Positions 1 to 6,803 of a stretch of DNA of 7,264 nt are shown piece by piece. The DNA is from CAZAPG01 sp964486935 (GTDB taxonomy: Bacteria; Chloroflexota; Anaerolineae; 4572-78; J111): the NCBI GenBank assembly GCA_964486935.1, contig CAZAPG010000091.1, forward strand, positions 1-7,264, written 5' to 3'. The translations under genes and the position numbers were made by a program. Within the stretch, counting starts at the first letter, position 1. Every line of letters starts with the position of its first letter. The notes beneath the pieces are model-generated. The model was not told where the DNA came from. It did not search any database and saw only the letters and a list, made by a program, of their open reading frames with translations.

Positions 1-1
1 G

Positions 2-55
2 ACAGACCGGGCGCAGGCCATCATCCGGGCCAGAGAAGCGGGGTTGGGGGCGTAG
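2..55 (+). CDS. C-terminal end of a LuxR/NarL-type HTH protein (5' truncated by window edge)
   Basis: Reading from base 2 gives 17 residues, TDRAQAIIRAREAGLGA, then a TAG stop at 53-55. The pattern [N/D]R-x-Q-A-x-x-x-A-[R/I]-x-x-G-L at the extreme C-terminus is typical of the last helix of the LuxR/NarL DNA-binding domain, where 'NRTQAVARARELGLL'-like endings are common. Such proteins are response regulators or MalT-like activators that bind promoter DNA in the cytoplasm. Everything upstream is outside the window, so a receiver or ATPase domain cannot be judged. The gene converges on the methyltransferase gene, with 116 bp between the two stops. The short length makes the family call tentative, but it fits better than the other frames, which show no such pattern. 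Confidence 0.5.
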   Translation, partial: TDRAQAIIRAREAGLGA

Positions 56-171
56 GTTTGTTGTCAGCCAGGCAATAGGCGGCAAGACCCCCCTGTACGC
101 CCTGCCGCCACACATTATGCCAGAAACCCGGCACAGTTTTCATCTGAGGAATGCACTACCCACCTGCCCCA

Positions 172-1263
172 TCAGGACAAATTATTGGATGCTCGCCTTC
201 GGCAAATATAGAAGTAGTTCATTGGATCGTGTTCCGGCTGTTCAACCTCAACGTTGGTAAAACCGGCTGCGGCCAGCAGTTCAAGCGCCTTCTCTTTGCC
301 CCACATCGTGCCCAGGCCTTCGCCGCCCTCGGCCAGGGAAACCGTCATACAATGCATGGTGGAAATAGTGTACAAAAATGGGGCCAGCGGGTGGTCATAA
401 TTGTGGTGAACGTGGCTGGAGCCGGCGATATCCTGCATAAAGTAGATGCCGTCGGCTTTGAGGGCGCGGGCGATGTTGCGTAGGACTTGCCCCGGTTGAG
501 CCTGGTCGTGAATAGCGTCAAAGGTGAAGATCAAATCATATTGGTTCGACACGTTCAGCGTGACGGCATCCTTTACTTCAAAGCGCAGATTGGTCAGCCC
601 CAGCTTTTGTACATCGGCCTGGGCCACGGCAATGGCCTCTTCGGAAAAGTCGAAACCAAAAAAGCGGCTGTTAGGATAGGTTTGGGCCAGCCGTTTCAGC
701 GCATTGCCCCGGCCACAACCCACATCCAATACGGTGATGCCCTGTTGCAGTTTCTGGGTGAGGCCCGGCACCAGGGGCAATATCTGCTCAATCAACGGCT
801 CAACAATATTAACGTTACTGTCCTCGGCCATCACTTCGTGAAAACGGTAGAAGTCGGCATAAGGCACGCCGCCGCCGTGGAAAAAGCAATCGACGATTTT
901 GTCTTCAACGCTACCCAGGCCGCCGATGTGTTGGGCGTATAGGGCCAGATTGTCGGCCCCGGCAGCGCGAGTAAGGGTAGCTGCGTATTCCGGTGGCAGA
1001 TGGTAGGTTTTCAACCGGGGGTCGTAATCAATCACCTGGCCAACGACCAGCGCATTGAGCCACTCGCGGACATAACGTTCCTGCAAGCCGGCGGCTTCGG
1101 CAATTTGGGCGCTGGTGGCCGGCGGTAAAATAGCCATTGTGTCGAACAGTTTGGTGCGGTGGCCGATGCTGCACATCAAAGCCAACGCGCCCTGGTTGAG
1201 CACGCCAACCATTTTTTCGGCAAAAGCTTCTGCTTTTTGGGGATTAAATCCATTGGCACTCAT
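172..1263 (-). CDS. SAM-dependent class I methyltransferase with N-terminal winged helix (Rv2258c-like)
   Basis: The 363-residue protein is a full-length member of the winged-helix plus Rossmann methyltransferase family, of which Mycobacterium tuberculosis Rv2258c is a known example. Residues about 15-95 form a helical, winged-helix-like domain, including 'SAQIAEAAGLQERYVREWL', which in this family usually serves dimerisation and closes the active site rather than binding DNA. The SAM fold follows: motif I VLDVGCGRG at 178-186, the acidic ribose-binding position D205 in FFGFDFS, 'VKDA' at 230-233 near the adenine, and motif IV-like 'YDLIFTFDAIHD' at 242-253. The protein is predicted to be cytoplasmic, with no signal or membrane segment. 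The ATG start is supported by AAGGAG at 1270-1275 (minus strand), 6 nt upstream. The substrate cannot be read from sequence; small hydroxylated or polyketide-like molecules are typical for relatives. The nearest neighbour on the same strand is an SDR gene 274 bp upstream, so cotranscription is uncertain. No convincing promoter or terminator was found. Confidence 0.88.
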   Translation of the reverse strand: MSANGFNPQKAEAFAEKMVGVLNQGALALMCSIGHRTKLFDTMAILPPATSAQIAEAAGLQERYVREWLNALVVGQVIDYDPRLKTYHLPPEYAATLTRAAGADNLALYAQHIGGLGSVEDKIVDCFFHGGGVPYADFYRFHEVMAEDSNVNIVEPLIEQILPLVPGLTQKLQQGITVLDVGCGRGNALKRLAQTYPNSRFFGFDFSEEAIAVAQADVQKLGLTNLRFEVKDAVTLNVSNQYDLIFTFDAIHDQAQPGQVLRNIARALKADGIYFMQDIAGSSHVHHNYDHPLAPFLYTISTMHCMTVSLAEGGEGLGTMWGKEKALELLAAAGFTNVEVEQPEHDPMNYFYICRRRASNNLS

Positions 1264-1365
1264 TTTTTGCTCCTTAAAATTATTCCCGGATTGGGTGACT
1301 AATGCTTATCGCGATGAAGCAAATTACTTAATTGCCCACAGTTTATCAGCCCCAACACAAAAGCT

Positions 1366-1378
1366 CCTCTGCCAGAGG
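1366..1378. repeat. 13-bp perfect palindrome upstream of the methyltransferase gene
   Basis: CCTCTG-C-CAGAGG is an inverted repeat with 6-bp arms around a single base, about 100 bp upstream of the methyltransferase start. It is followed by a G/T-rich stretch (GTTGGGTTAGGGG). It could be an operator for a dimeric repressor or part of a dispersed intergenic repeat. The sequence alone does not decide between these. Confidence 0.35.
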
Positions 1379-1466
1379 TTGGGTTAGGGGTTTGTTTAAA
1401 AGGATGGGAAACAATAGAGTTTGACTTACGGCTAAAAGTTCATTCCATTTTACGTCCAATATTTCC

Positions 1467-1501
1467 TTCATGCGGCTTCATTCGGCACGAAGGCGCGCCT
1501 T
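1467..1501. repeat. Tandem 10-bp direct repeat followed by a 12-bp palindrome
   Basis: TTCATGCGGC (1467-1476) is followed at once by TTCATTCGGC (1477-1486), a tandem pair with one mismatch. Three bases later lies the perfect 12-bp palindrome AAGGCGCGCCTT (1490-1501). All of this sits between the SDR stop at 1538 and the methyltransferase start at 1263. No T-run follows the palindrome on the minus strand, so it is not a standard intrinsic terminator for the SDR gene. The function is unknown; protein-binding sites are possible. Confidence 0.35.
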
Positions 1502-1537
1502 ATGAAATGCTCTTTGGATACTCCTCAGAAATTGGAT

Positions 1538-2380
1538 CTAGACCAAGCCTGACCGGTAGCTTGGATATGACGGCTGCCACGGCAACTCCTGTTTGGCCCT
1601 GGCGTTACTGCACCCCAACGATGGAAGATATTTCGGCCCATCCGCCTGGGGTGCAGCCGCATCAAGCTGGACGGCAATATAAGTGAACAGACGCTTATAA
1701 CTGACCGGCTCATCGTCAACGATGTTATACACGCTTCCCGACGGCGCCTGCTCTGTTGCGGCAACGACGGCGCGGGCCATGTCAACAACATGAACTAACG
1801 AAATCAAGTCGCTGCCGTCGCCGGGTAACGCCAGGCGGTTTTGTCGCGCCGCCTGTCGCCACTCATCCTCACGGCCCGTGCCGGGACCATAAAATAGACC
1901 GCCGCGCAAGATACACCAGTCAAATGTCGAAGCGCGCACTAAATCCTCCATGTCCGCCGCCGATTGACTCACGGGTGAAAGTTGTAACGGCGCTGATTCA
2001 TCTGCTATCGCCTGTCCCTTGTCGCCGTAAAGCAGCGTGATACTCTGCTGAATGTATCGTTTCACCCCGCTATTAGAGGCCGCGGCTATGAAATTGCGCG
2101 TCCCCTCACGCCGAATGCGATCATTGAGGCTCCAGTCCTGGCTCCCGGATTTTGGAATAGCCGTGGCCAAATGCAGGGCGGCTTCACAGCCGCGCGCCGC
2201 CTGATCAAGACTATCCGGGTCAAAGATATCGCCAATCAGCGGCTCTGCACCGATATATTCCAGGAAGCGCGATTGTTCGCCGCCCCGAACAATCGCTCTG
2301 ACGGCATGCCCGCGTTCAACCAGGCGAGGAACAACATTCCGCCCCAAAACGCCGCTTGCGCCAACCACCAGAATTTTCAT
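1538..2380 (-). CDS. Atypical extended SDR / NAD(P)-binding nucleotide-sugar epimerase-like protein
   Basis: This 280-residue Rossmann protein belongs to the extended or atypical short-chain dehydrogenase group (NAD-dependent epimerase/dehydratase-like). The cofactor motif GASGVLG is at residues 7-13, a conserved acidic residue lies in GDIFD (D51), and 'LHLATAIP' at 69-76 follows the fourth strand. 'ILRGGLFYGPGTG' at 157-169 and 'LVHVVDMARAVVAA' at 195-208 are family landmarks of the substrate side. The catalytic serine position is present (S113), but the usual YxxxK pair is replaced by V137 and A141, so classical oxidoreductase or epimerase chemistry is doubtful. It may bind NAD(P) in a regulatory or isomerase-like role. 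The ATG start is supported by GGAGG at 2388-2392, 7 nt upstream, and by a promoter at 2425-2453. The C-terminus ends cleanly in 'SYRSGLV', as expected for full-length relatives. It lies between a methyltransferase gene and a large SARP-type regulator gene on the same strand. The family call is secure; the substrate is unknown. Confidence 0.88.
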   Translation of the reverse strand: MKILVVGASGVLGRNVVPRLVERGHAVRAIVRGGEQSRFLEYIGAEPLIGDIFDPDSLDQAARGCEAALHLATAIPKSGSQDWSLNDRIRREGTRNFIAAASNSGVKRYIQQSITLLYGDKGQAIADESAPLQLSPVSQSAADMEDLVRASTFDWCILRGGLFYGPGTGREDEWRQAARQNRLALPGDGSDLISLVHVVDMARAVVAATEQAPSGSVYNIVDDEPVSYKRLFTYIAVQLDAAAPQADGPKYLPSLGCSNARAKQELPWQPSYPSYRSGLV

Positions 2381-2424
2381 TGTACATCCTCCCTGTTCAT
2401 AAATTCATTTACACTTAACGCTTT

Positions 2425-2453
2425 ATTATCAAGCCGTTTTCGCATCAAGACAA
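2425..2453 (-). promoter_or_regulatory. Candidate sigma70-type promoter of the SDR gene
   Basis: On the minus strand, TTGTCT (2453-2448) and GATAAT (2430-2425) are separated by exactly 17 bp. The -35 box matches the consensus at 4 of 6 positions and the -10 box at 5 of 6. The predicted start of transcription, near 2418, leaves a leader of about 38 nt before the SDR ATG. This suggests the SDR gene is transcribed independently of the upstream regulator gene. Confidence 0.5.
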
Positions 2454-2635
2454 CATCAGGTGGACGTTTCAGCGCCCGCTTGACATGCTCCCGCCCCTAA
2501 ATACCAACGTAAAAAGCTGCCAATAGAACCGCATACGATGCAGTCAATTTGACCGGATGGTTTTAACTACTTTTTGGCGACTTTCGTCACGCACTCTGCT
2601 TATCCCGTTGCTCCAGCACTATGCTCAGCATCTAA

Positions 2636-5600
2636 CTATAAAGACAATACTCGCTGGACTTCCGCCAAATCAAGAAACGAGGCTCGCAGTTCAGGGTTAC
2701 TGATGCCGTTGACAATGGATTGGACAATTTCCTGCGCTTGCTGGCGGAGAAACCTGGCTTTAGTGGGGTCCGTTTCAAGCCGGCTGAGGGCAACCAGGAT
2801 TTGCCACAGCATCCGGCGAGAACCGATGGCTTCGGCTTTAGTTTGGGCTTCTAGTAGGGTCTTACGGGCTGCTTCGGGTTGACCCAGGCCCATCAGGCAC
2901 TCTCCCCGCAGGTATAAGGCTTCGGAAATGAAGGGACGCATAACAGATTGATGTAAGTTTGCCACTAAGTCATCCGTTACTGCCAGCGCGCGCTGATACT
3001 CGCCTCGCTTGAGGGTCAATTCAGCTTCAGCCAGCAGGGGATATCGATAATAGAAGGGAAAGGGGAGGAAACCGGAGACTTGCTTCCCTTGCTCAAGAGT
3101 CGCTTCGGCCTGGCTGAGTTGATTTTGCCGCAAATGCAGTTGCGCCAGCCGGCCCAGAACACAGGCGCGAAAGCCGGGCAGATGCGTTTCGGCAGTGGTA
3201 AGGGCTAATCGGATATATTCAAAAGCCCGCTCAATCGCTCCCAAACTCCCGTAGACCGCTCCCAGGTCGGCGCGGGTCAGTATCTGCGGCAAGAGGTAGT
3301 TGGCCATTTCGGCCAGACGAAGAGATTCCTCCATCACTTCAATCGCTTGCTCCGGTTGGCCGCGATCCCAATAGACGTAACCAATCCAAATTTTACTATA
3401 AGATTGCCCCCACAAATTAGCGATAGCCTGGCTGATTTGGTGGGCTTCTTCGGCCAGGGTCAAGGCCAGCGGATAATCGCCGCTATCAACGGCCAGGCCG
3501 GCAGCGCCGGATAAGCTGTCGGCCAGCATGGGGAGGTTGTTCAGTTTTCGCCACAGCTCTCTGGCCTCGCCCAAGACCTCTCTGGCCCGGCCCAGGCGGC
3601 CGGCGAGCCAATAGCATAGCCCCATATCATTGAGGATGAAAGCCCTCTGCTCAGGCAAGTCCAGATTGCGGACCAGAGCCAGAGCTTGTTCGCCACAGGC
3701 GATGGCCTGCGGTAATCGCTGAGAATGGGTGTAGAGATTTGTCAAACCCCACAAGATTTTGGCCTCAGCCGCCGCGTCGCCCAATTCGCGGGCCAGGCTC
3801 AGCGCCTGTTCCGCCAGGGCTTCCCCTTTAACCGGATCAAACGCCTGGGAGACTATAGACCGCAGCGTGGATTGGGCCAGCAGGGCGGCCAACTTCAGGC
3901 CAGGAGCAGCGCGTTGAAGGGCGATAGTCGCCAGCTCCTCATAGACGGCCCCGGCCGGCTCAAACTGACCATTCAGTTCCAGCGCGCGGCCTAAATGCGT
4001 ATAAAGGCGCTGGCAAACAGCGCTCTCAACCTGCGCCGCCAACCCGCCCGCCATGAGCCGGCGGGCAGTCTCATAGTGGGCCACGGCATCGCCGGCGGCA
4101 AAAAGGTGGAGCGCGGCATCACCGGCGGCCAGGCTGTAATGCAAAGCCGCCTCGTTCATCTCTGCCGCCAGGGCGTGATAAGCCAGACGAGCCGGATCGC
4201 CCCCCTGGAGCGCGGTTACGGCCCGGCGGTGGAGCACCTGCCGGCGGGCGGCGCTGGTTTCACCATAAATCACCTCCCGAATTTTATCGTGGGCAATCAG
4301 GTAGGTTTGACCGGCCTCAGGCGAGTCAAGCAGCAGGCGTTTAGCCACCAATTCCTCCAGCGCGTCTAAGCTTGTCATTTCATCGACCCCGGACATCTCA
4401 GCCAATTGCCTGAAGGTGGCGGCCTGCCCCAGCACAGCAGCGGCGGTGAGCAAGGCCGTTGCAGGCGGAGTCAGCCGGGACAGCCGATCCAGAATCGCCT
4501 CGCGCACGCTGGTGGGGATGAGCCGGGGCAGCGGAAAATGGCCGGTGGTTTCGCCGGCCAGCGTTCGCCAGCGGAGCCGCTGGACGCCTTCGGCAGTGTG
4601 ATAGGGAATCAACACCTGTTGTTCCAGCAAGGCCTTGATGGTCTCGACCAGGTAAAGCGGCTGCCCGCCTGTTTCGGTATACAGAGCCTGGGCAAAGGTG
4701 TTGAATTTTGGCAGCGACGCTTCTTCCCCGGCAACCGGGGTGGCTGAATACCCGCTTTCCAGCGAGTCGACCAGGGCCAACGTATCTTCAACCGTCAGGG
4801 GGGCCAGCAGCAATTGGGTCACGGCCAGCCTGGCTTTAAGGCGGGTGAGCCACTGCTGCACGTTGCTTTTTTCTACCAGGGCTACGTCACGGGCGCAGAG
4901 GAGCAGTAAAACGGGCGCCTTGCGCTCCGTCCAGCGCGACACCGCGTAATGCAAAGCATCTAATGAAGCCACATCAGCCCACTGAATATCGTCAATAAAG
5001 AGTAATAACGGCGCGCGTTGGGCCAGAGCCTCTCCCAAACGGGTGATAGACTCCAACAGGCGGCTTTGAGCCGTAGCTTCATCCGGCTGGGGTTGAGGTA
5101 ATTCAGGATAACGGTCGCGGAGTTCGGGCAAAAGACGGCTCAACTCGGCCAACCAGGTCGCAGAGAGCAGGTCAGCCGCCGCCTGCTCCTGATCCAGCCG
5201 GTGGCGCAAAAGTTGGGCCAGGGGTTGATAGGGCAGCTCGCCCCCTGTTTCAAAGGCGCGCCCCGGCAACACCTCGGCTCCCTGGGCGGCGGCCCACTGT
5301 AGAAACTCCCCGGCCAGGCGAGACTTGCCGATACCCGCTTCACCCATCAAAATGACCGCCTGGGTCTGTCCCTGACTCGCCGCCTGGTAAGCCGCCACCA
5401 AGCGCCTGAACTCCTCGGCTCGACCCACAAAACTGAGATCAGCCGGAGTGGGGGTCTGTGGCGTTCGGGCGTGTGGCTGTCGAGTTGGTCTACTGGCCCG
5501 AACGCGCGCCGCCAGGCTCTCGATTTCGGGCGCGGGTTTGCCGCCAAATTCGGCGGCCAGCATCTGGCTGTATGCTTCGTAGACCTGCAGCGCAGCGGCC

Positions 5601-6289
5601 CGGTTGCCCCCGGCAAAATGAAGCTGCATGAGGCGCTGCGGAGCGGCCTCGCCATAAGGGTCGTGAAGCCGCCAGCGGGTCGCCGTTTCAAGCCCGGCCG
5701 GCAGGTCGCCCGCCTCATACTGCCATTGGGAGAGGGCGTCAAAGAGCAGGTTCAGCCGGCCATGCCACACTTCTCGCTGCAGGCTGACCCAATCATCAAA
5801 ATCAGGCGTATCGGCCAGGGAGAACCCTTCCAGAAAATCACCGCGATAGAGGTTAGCGGCCTTTTGAAGTTGGCCGATGGCCCGCTCCCGCTCCGCCGGG
5901 CCTGCTGGCTGCGGCTGAATCAGGTCAAGGGCGGCCTGGAGGGTGTGCAGGTCAAGCTCAAAATCGCCCTGGAAATCAAAGCCGAGGCTTTGCGGCTCTA
6001 CAATGAGGTAATTAGTCTCGAAGCTATCCATCACCTCGCGCAGGTAAGCCAGGGTCGTCCGCAGCATCCCCCGCCCCCGGACTGCGTCGCTCTCCGGCCA
6101 AAAGAGCGCGGTCAGTTTCTCCCGGCTGTGGGTTCCGGCCTCGGTGGTTAGATAGATGAGTAAGGCTAAGGCTTTGCGGGTGCGAAAGGTAAGTGGTTGA
6201 TCCCCATAACTGATCTCTGGCATCCCCAGCCAGGCCAGGCGGAGTCGATTAATTTTCTGCTGGCTCTCTTTTCCCACGCTTTTTCCCAC
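2636..6289 (-). CDS. Large SARP-type transcriptional activator: winged helix-BTAD-AAA ATPase-TPR
   Basis: From the chosen GTG this protein has 1,217 residues. Residues about 15-89 are an OmpR/SARP winged helix ('FRTRKALALLIYL', then 'LFWPES' and 'LRTTLAYLR'). About 107-267 is the all-helical BTAD domain ('YRGDFLEGF', 'RLMQLHFAGGNRAAALQVY'). The ATPase module has Walker A GEAGIGKS at 316-323, Walker B LLLFIDD at 428-434 followed by IQWAD, and a distal 'IAHDKIREVIY' at about 665-675. A long TPR region fills about 725-1190. No C-terminal LuxR helix-turn-helix is present. Family knowledge: the winged helix and BTAD bind direct repeats near -10 boxes and recruit RNA polymerase, while the ATPase and TPR parts gate this by ATP and a ligand or partner. 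The signal sensed here is unknown. The open frame extends upstream to an ATG (6349) and a TTG (6358), but neither has a ribosome site and both lie upstream of the predicted transcript start near 6340. GTG at 6289 or 6277 is therefore more likely; both have only weak purine-rich leaders. Confidence 0.9.
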   Translation of the reverse strand: MGKSVGKESQQKINRLRLAWLGMPEISYGDQPLTFRTRKALALLIYLTTEAGTHSREKLTALFWPESDAVRGRGMLRTTLAYLREVMDSFETNYLIVEPQSLGFDFQGDFELDLHTLQAALDLIQPQPAGPAERERAIGQLQKAANLYRGDFLEGFSLADTPDFDDWVSLQREVWHGRLNLLFDALSQWQYEAGDLPAGLETATRWRLHDPYGEAAPQRLMQLHFAGGNRAAALQVYEAYSQMLAAEFGGKPAPEIESLAARVRASRPTRQPHARTPQTPTPADLSFVGRAEEFRRLVAAYQAASQGQTQAVILMGEAGIGKSRLAGEFLQWAAAQGAEVLPGRAFETGGELPYQPLAQLLRHRLDQEQAAADLLSATWLAELSRLLPELRDRYPELPQPQPDEATAQSRLLESITRLGEALAQRAPLLLFIDDIQWADVASLDALHYAVSRWTERKAPVLLLLCARDVALVEKSNVQQWLTRLKARLAVTQLLLAPLTVEDTLALVDSLESGYSATPVAGEEASLPKFNTFAQALYTETGGQPLYLVETIKALLEQQVLIPYHTAEGVQRLRWRTLAGETTGHFPLPRLIPTSVREAILDRLSRLTPPATALLTAAAVLGQAATFRQLAEMSGVDEMTSLDALEELVAKRLLLDSPEAGQTYLIAHDKIREVIYGETSAARRQVLHRRAVTALQGGDPARLAYHALAAEMNEAALHYSLAAGDAALHLFAAGDAVAHYETARRLMAGGLAAQVESAVCQRLYTHLGRALELNGQFEPAGAVYEELATIALQRAAPGLKLAALLAQSTLRSIVSQAFDPVKGEALAEQALSLARELGDAAAEAKILWGLTNLYTHSQRLPQAIACGEQALALVRNLDLPEQRAFILNDMGLCYWLAGRLGRAREVLGEARELWRKLNNLPMLADSLSGAAGLAVDSGDYPLALTLAEEAHQISQAIANLWGQSYSKIWIGYVYWDRGQPEQAIEVMEESLRLAEMANYLLPQILTRADLGAVYGSLGAIERAFEYIRLALTTAETHLPGFRACVLGRLAQLHLRQNQLSQAEATLEQGKQVSGFLPFPFYYRYPLLAEAELTLKRGEYQRALAVTDDLVANLHQSVMRPFISEALYLRGECLMGLGQPEAARKTLLEAQTKAEAIGSRRMLWQILVALSRLETDPTKARFLRQQAQEIVQSIVNGISNPELRASFLDLAEVQRVLSL

Positions 6290-6302
6290 GTTTTTCCCAC
6301 GC
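6271..6302. promoter_or_regulatory. Triple direct repeat, candidate SARP operator
   Basis: CCCACG, each copy preceded by a run of four to five T, occurs at 6273-6278, 6285-6290 and 6296-6301. The spacings are 12 and 11 bp, about one helical turn, which puts all copies on one face of the DNA. The last heptamer, CCCACGC (6296-6302), ends 8 bp before the TATACT box at 6311. SARP-family activators are known to bind heptameric direct repeats with an 11-bp period placed 8 bp upstream of a -10 box. The repeats also cover the two candidate GTG start codons of the regulator gene, so binding could additionally hinder regulator transcription. The binding protein is inferred from geometry and from the adjacent SARP-type gene. 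Confidence 0.6.
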
Positions 6303-6310
6303 TCGCTGTT

Positions 6311-6316
6311 TATACT
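6311..6316 (+). promoter_or_regulatory. Candidate -10 box of the SnoaL-like operon, no recognisable -35
   Basis: TATACT matches the -10 consensus at 5 of 6 positions. The expected -35 position, 16-18 bp upstream, holds T-run and CCCACG repeat sequence with no resemblance to TTGACA. This is expected of an activator-dependent promoter. The predicted start near 6323 gives a leader of about 47 nt to the ATG at 6370. Confidence 0.5.
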
Positions 6317-6347
6317 GGGGATAAAGATGATGACACGACTGACCCAC

Positions 6348-6376
6348 ATTATACACAAAGGAGGTGACGATGTCAG
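6348..6376 (-). promoter_or_regulatory. Strong candidate promoter of the SARP-type regulator gene
   Basis: On the minus strand, CTGACA (6376-6371) and a perfect TATAAT (6353-6348) are separated by exactly 17 bp, giving 11 of 12 consensus matches. The transcript should start near 6340 and run leftward into the regulator gene, with a leader of about 50 nt before GTG 6289. The -35 box overlaps the start codon of the SnoaL-like gene on the other strand, so transcription of that operon must pass through this promoter. Confidence 0.65.
6357..6367 (+). promoter_or_regulatory. Unusually complete Shine-Dalgarno site fixing the SnoaL-like start
   Basis: AAAGGAGGTGA is complementary to the 3' end of bacterial 16S rRNA over 11 bases. 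GGAGG (6360-6364) lies 5 nt before ATG 6370. The in-frame GTG at 6364 is inside this site and so is not the start. The match predicts very efficient translation once the mRNA is made. Confidence 0.85.
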
Positions 6377-6786
6377 AAAAAAACAAAGCCGTTATCCGGC
6401 GTTTCTATGATGATGTTTTTACCGCTGGAAAAATGAATGTCGCTGCCATTGACCGATATTTAGCCGCTGATTTTGTGGGGCATGATCTGCCGCCCTGCCT
6501 GGTTGGACGCGAAGGTTTCAAAAAATTCGTCGGCATGTTCGCGGCCAGTTTTAGCCAGACCACGCCAGTCGAAACCCACCAGGTGATTAGTAACGGCGAC
6601 AAAATTGTGGTGCGCTGGTCAAGCACGGCCCGGCACACCGGCGAGTTCATGGGCATCGCGGCCACCGGCCAGCGCATCACCCTCAAAGGGATTGATATCT
6701 TCCGCCTGGCCGGGGGTAAGATTGCCGACTTATGGCAGGAAATGGATATGTTGGGCATCCTTCAACAAATAAGTTTATCAGAATAA
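6370..6786 (+). CDS. SnoaL-like / NTF2-fold protein (ester cyclase-like)
   Basis: This 138-residue protein has the usual length and pattern of the SnoaL-like branch of the NTF2-fold superfamily. The N-terminal helix 'NKAVIRRFYDDVFTAGK' is followed by 'YLAADFVGHDLP' (H38 and D39 lie at the pocket position often used by polyketide cyclases). Next come the strand pair 'VISNGDKIVVRWS' and the C-terminal signature 'GIDIFRLAGGKIADLWQEMD'. SnoaL proteins catalyse an aldol ring closure in anthracycline synthesis, but most environmental relatives have no known substrate, and the fold also serves binding roles. No signal peptide or membrane segment is seen. The start is fixed by the 11-base Shine-Dalgarno match just upstream. 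The gene is divergent from the SARP-type regulator gene and 17 bp upstream of a small gene that probably shares its mRNA. Control by the triple repeat is inferred. The fold is confident; enzymatic activity is not shown. Confidence 0.88.
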   Translation: MSEKNKAVIRRFYDDVFTAGKMNVAAIDRYLAADFVGHDLPPCLVGREGFKKFVGMFAASFSQTTPVETHQVISNGDKIVVRWSSTARHTGEFMGIAATGQRITLKGIDIFRLAGGKIADLWQEMDMLGILQQISLSE

Positions 6787-6803
6787 AAAGAGAGACCATA
6801 AGA

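Noticed and set aside
78..109. GGCGGCA/TGCCGCC inverted repeat between the convergent LuxR-type tail and the methyltransferase gene
   Set aside because: The 7-bp stem has an 18-nt loop and no T-run on either side, too weak to call a terminator.
21..143. 40-codon minus-strand open frame starting at ATG 143
   Set aside because: It has no Shine-Dalgarno site, a proline/glycine/tryptophan-rich composition with no recognisable motif, and overlaps the gap between two convergent genes.
2480..2508. Perfect TTGACA on the plus strand at 2480-2485
   Set aside because: No acceptable -10 box lies 16-18 bp downstream (best TACCAA) and no plus-strand gene follows.
2543..2553. GTCAA-T-TTGAC inverted repeat in the gap between the regulator and SDR genes
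   Set aside because: The 5-bp arms are short enough to arise by chance, there is no T-run, and it does not overlap the predicted SDR promoter.
2581..2595. Small GAAA-loop hairpin on the minus strand after the regulator stop
   Set aside because: The stem is only about 5 bp with a wobble pair and is followed by A-rich rather than U-rich sequence, so it is not an intrinsic terminator.
5471..6151. 226-codon plus-strand open frame
   Set aside because: It is wholly antisense to the winged helix, BTAD and linker region of the regulator, has no recognisable domain, and reflects GC-rich codon bias on the other strand.
6364..6369. GTG 6364 as start of the SnoaL-like gene
   Set aside because: The codon lies inside the Shine-Dalgarno sequence; ATG 6370 has ideal spacing.
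6732..6803. Upstream extension of the 122-residue gene to ATG 6732
   Set aside because: It would overlap the SnoaL-like coding end by 55 bp; the added residues look like out-of-frame translation and ATG 6804 has the better leader.
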